64,000 nt of DNA from an uncultured Campylobacterales bacterium (GTDB lineage: Bacteria; Campylobacterota; Campylobacteria; Campylobacterales; Arcobacteraceae): NCBI GenBank assembly GCA_947503785.1, contig CANNFB010000010.1, positions 27,554 through 91,553 on the forward strand, read 5' to 3'. A program made the translations under genes and the position numbers. A model generated the notes under the pieces. The model was given only the letters and a program-made list of their open reading frames with translations. It searched no databases and was not told where the DNA came from. Below, in pieces: positions 62,068-64,000 of the stretch; the first letter of the stretch is position 1; every line of letters starts with the position of its first letter.

Positions 62068-63914
62068 TGTTTTATTATGAAGTAGCACTATTAAAATCAC
62101 CTTTAAATAACTTAACATATCAAAGTGAAGAAGAAATAGAGATAGGTTCAAAAGTATTAGTAAAACTACGTAATCGAAAAGTTTTAAGTGACGCAGTTGT
62201 TATAAAAAAAGTAGAAAAACCAGAATTTAAATGTGTAAGTATAGAAGAGATAACAAGTGAATACTATGATAAACAAATGCTTGAAACAGCAAAGTTTGTA
62301 TCTCAATATTATGTATGTTCATTAGGTGAAGCTATAAGTGTTTATAACCCTTTTAATAGTGAGGTTAAAGACTTAAAAGAAAAATATTCATTTGATTGTA
62401 ATATTGTACTCTCAAGAGAACAAACAAAAGCTTATGATTTTTTAAATAAGAAGAAACAAGCACTCCTCTTTGCCAATACAGGTTCAGGAAAAACAGAAAT
62501 CTATATAAAAATTATAGAAAACCATTTAAACGAAAATAAACAGGCTATTTTACTTATGCCTGAAATCTCGTTAACTCCACAAATGCAAAAAAGACTTGAA
62601 AAAGTTTTTGATAAAAGTGTTGCTATTTGGCACTCAAAAATCACAAAAAAGAAAAAAACTGAAATACTAAAAGGTTTACAAGAAGGAAGTATTAAACTAA
62701 TTGCAGGTGCAAGATCAGCACTCTTTTTGCCATATAAAAACTTAGGTGTAATTGTTGTAGATGAAGAACATGACGAATCATATAAAAGTGATTCAAAGCC
62801 TAGATTTAACACAAAAGATTTAAGTATATATATTGCTAAAAAGTTTGATATTCAGTTAGTTCTTGGTAGTGCAACTGTTTCGACATCATCTTTTCATAAA
62901 ATTCCATTTATTAGACTTACAAAAACTTATCATGATACAAGTAAAAAGTATAAGTTTGATGATAGTGATTCAAGTTTATCTATTCCTATATTAAATCAAA
63001 TTTCAAAAACTTTAGAATCTAAAAATCAAGTAATAGTATTTTTGCCAACACGTGCAAACTTCAAATATCAAATATGTACAACTTGTGGGAAATCAGTTGA
63101 GTGTCCTTATTGCTCTGTTTCTATGAGTTTACATAAAAATGATTTAGCTTTAAAATGCCATTATTGTGGATATGCTGAAAAGATACCAGAATTTTGTCCT
63201 TCTTGTAAAACTGGAATTATTCATAATTTACGAGTTGGAACTGCGCAAATAGAAGAAGAGTTAAATGAGATTTTTAAAGATAAAATAATCAAAAGATTTG
63301 ATAGAGATAAAGTTAAAACAAATACTCAATTAAAAACTATTTTAAATGAATTTAATAAAGGTGAAATTGATATTTTAGTTGGAACTCAGATGCTTTCAAA
63401 AGGACATGATTACCATAATGTTAAGTTAGCAGTAGTTCTAGGAATTGATTCTTTATTAAATATGAATTCTTACAAATCTAGAGAGCGTGCTTTGTCTTTA
63501 CTTATTCAAATATCAGGAAGAAGTGGAAGAAAAGGCGAGGGTGAAGTTATCATTCAAACTAAAAATGAAGAGTTTTTTGATTATTATTTAAATGAGTCAA
63601 ATTATGAAGAGTTTTTAGAAACAGAATTAGAGTTTAGAGAAGGCCTTTATCCTCCATATCTTAAAATGGCAAAAATTATCTTTGCGCATACAAATGGCTT
63701 AAAAGTAAAAGATGAACTTGATTTTTATGTAAAAAAGTTGAAAGAAAATAAAGATATAGAAGTTGTAGGATTTGGACAATCACCAATTTTTAAAATGGCA
63801 AATAAATATAGATATGAAATCATCCTACGTTCATCAAATGTAAAAGCACTTTTAACATCTCTTCATAGTATCACTTCAACAATGGCTTCAATTGATATGG
63901 ATACAATTTACTAA
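62067..63914 (+). CDS. priA: Primosomal replication helicase PriA
   Basis: A 615-residue PriA, the superfamily 2 helicase that restarts stalled replication forks. Helicase motifs: Walker A ANTGSGKTEI, DEEH (VVVDEEHDESYKSD), LGSATVSTSS and QISGRSGRKGEGEV. Between them lies the zinc region with paired cysteines (CTTCGKSVECPYC and CHYCGYAEKIPEFCPSC). The N-terminal DNA-binding domain (about residues 1-110) is shorter than in E. coli PriA (732 residues), as in other Campylobacterota. It starts directly at the pseudopilin stop. Confidence 0.95.
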   Translation: MFYYEVALLKSPLNNLTYQSEEEIEIGSKVLVKLRNRKVLSDAVVIKKVEKPEFKCVSIEEITSEYYDKQMLETAKFVSQYYVCSLGEAISVYNPFNSEVKDLKEKYSFDCNIVLSREQTKAYDFLNKKKQALLFANTGSGKTEIYIKIIENHLNENKQAILLMPEISLTPQMQKRLEKVFDKSVAIWHSKITKKKKTEILKGLQEGSIKLIAGARSALFLPYKNLGVIVVDEEHDESYKSDSKPRFNTKDLSIYIAKKFDIQLVLGSATVSTSSFHKIPFIRLTKTYHDTSKKYKFDDSDSSLSIPILNQISKTLESKNQVIVFLPTRANFKYQICTTCGKSVECPYCSVSMSLHKNDLALKCHYCGYAEKIPEFCPSCKTGIIHNLRVGTAQIEEELNEIFKDKIIKRFDRDKVKTNTQLKTILNEFNKGEIDILVGTQMLSKGHDYHNVKLAVVLGIDSLLNMNSYKSRERALSLLIQISGRSGRKGEGEVIIQTKNEEFFDYYLNESNYEEFLETELEFREGLYPPYLKMAKIIFAHTNGLKVKDELDFYVKKLKENKDIEVVGFGQSPIFKMANKYRYEIILRSSNVKALLTSLHSITSTMASIDMDTIY

Positions 63915-63988
63915 TTTTCGCAAAAAATAACCTAATTTTAAATAATTTTAGATATTATAATGACAAAAAATAACATTAAAGGTTAGTT

Positions 63989-64000
63989 TTGTCAGAACAA
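63989..64000 (+). CDS. Possible start of next gene, cut by window edge
   Basis: A TTG codon followed by TCA GAA CAA would begin MSEQ. AAAGG lies upstream at 63978-63982 at a proper distance. Only four codons are inside the window, so the product cannot be named. Confidence 0.35.

Overview
The window looks like a chromosomal segment of a Campylobacterota bacterium, most likely Arcobacter-group (Arcobacteraceae). I base this on very AT-rich DNA, the hydABCD-hydE gene order typical of Campylobacterota, Cache-domain and 7TM-DISM sensor kinases, a ThiI with a rhodanese tail, and promoters that show a TATAAT-type -10 box with no clear -35 box. This is recognition by eye; no database search was possible. 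No rRNA, tRNA, CRISPR array, intact insertion sequence or origin was seen.

Layout. 1-4063: a BCCT transporter cut by the window edge, a DUF389 membrane protein and a DUF2062 protein. 4196-13147: hydrogenase region I, with a TetR regulator that appears to start at ATT, overlapping a cytoplasmic, untailed [NiFe]-hydrogenase pair, then the membrane-bound uptake hydrogenase hydABC with its protease hydD and accessory protein hydE. 13196-19055: a TSUP exporter, a Cache histidine kinase, a cupin, gene remnants and hypF. 19463-33322: housekeeping and accessory genes, including thiI, a pentaheme cytochrome with a peroxidase-like cytochrome carrying an extra heme site, an SDR-AraC-SDR cluster, small membrane proteins, a ClC channel, an MFS transporter, an exported MsrA, a frameshifted Abi gene and a transposase relative without catalytic residues. 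33419-39322: hydrogenase region II, with a nickel permease and hypB-C-D-E-X-A. 39464-44092: a branched-chain amino-acid-type ABC transporter. 44145-46603: a two-component system. 46846-59965: a five-gene operon for unknown envelope proteins, centred on a 2733-residue repeat protein. 60046-64000: marC, small proteins, a pseudopilin and priA.

How it fits together. Hydrogenase regions I and II plus hypF give a nearly complete [NiFe]-hydrogenase system: nickel import, HypA/B nickel insertion, HypC/D/E/F cyanide-ligand assembly, HypX (CO ligand under oxygen), and HydD protein processing. HydABC would pass electrons from periplasmic H2 to quinone. The same 15-base palindrome core, TGAATACTCATTCAT, occurs before hydA and before the nickel permease 26 kb away, and a close variant lies near hydA. 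This suggests one regulator for both operons. The TetR gene coupled to the untailed hydrogenase is the obvious candidate, which raises the possibility of a hydrogen-sensing circuit unlike the known HupUV-HupT-HupR pathway.

The second candidate for something undescribed is the 46846-59965 operon: an exported CARDB protein, a probable outer-membrane barrel, a giant protein with at least seven repeats of about 140-145 residues, a fibronectin type III-like protein and a lipoprotein.
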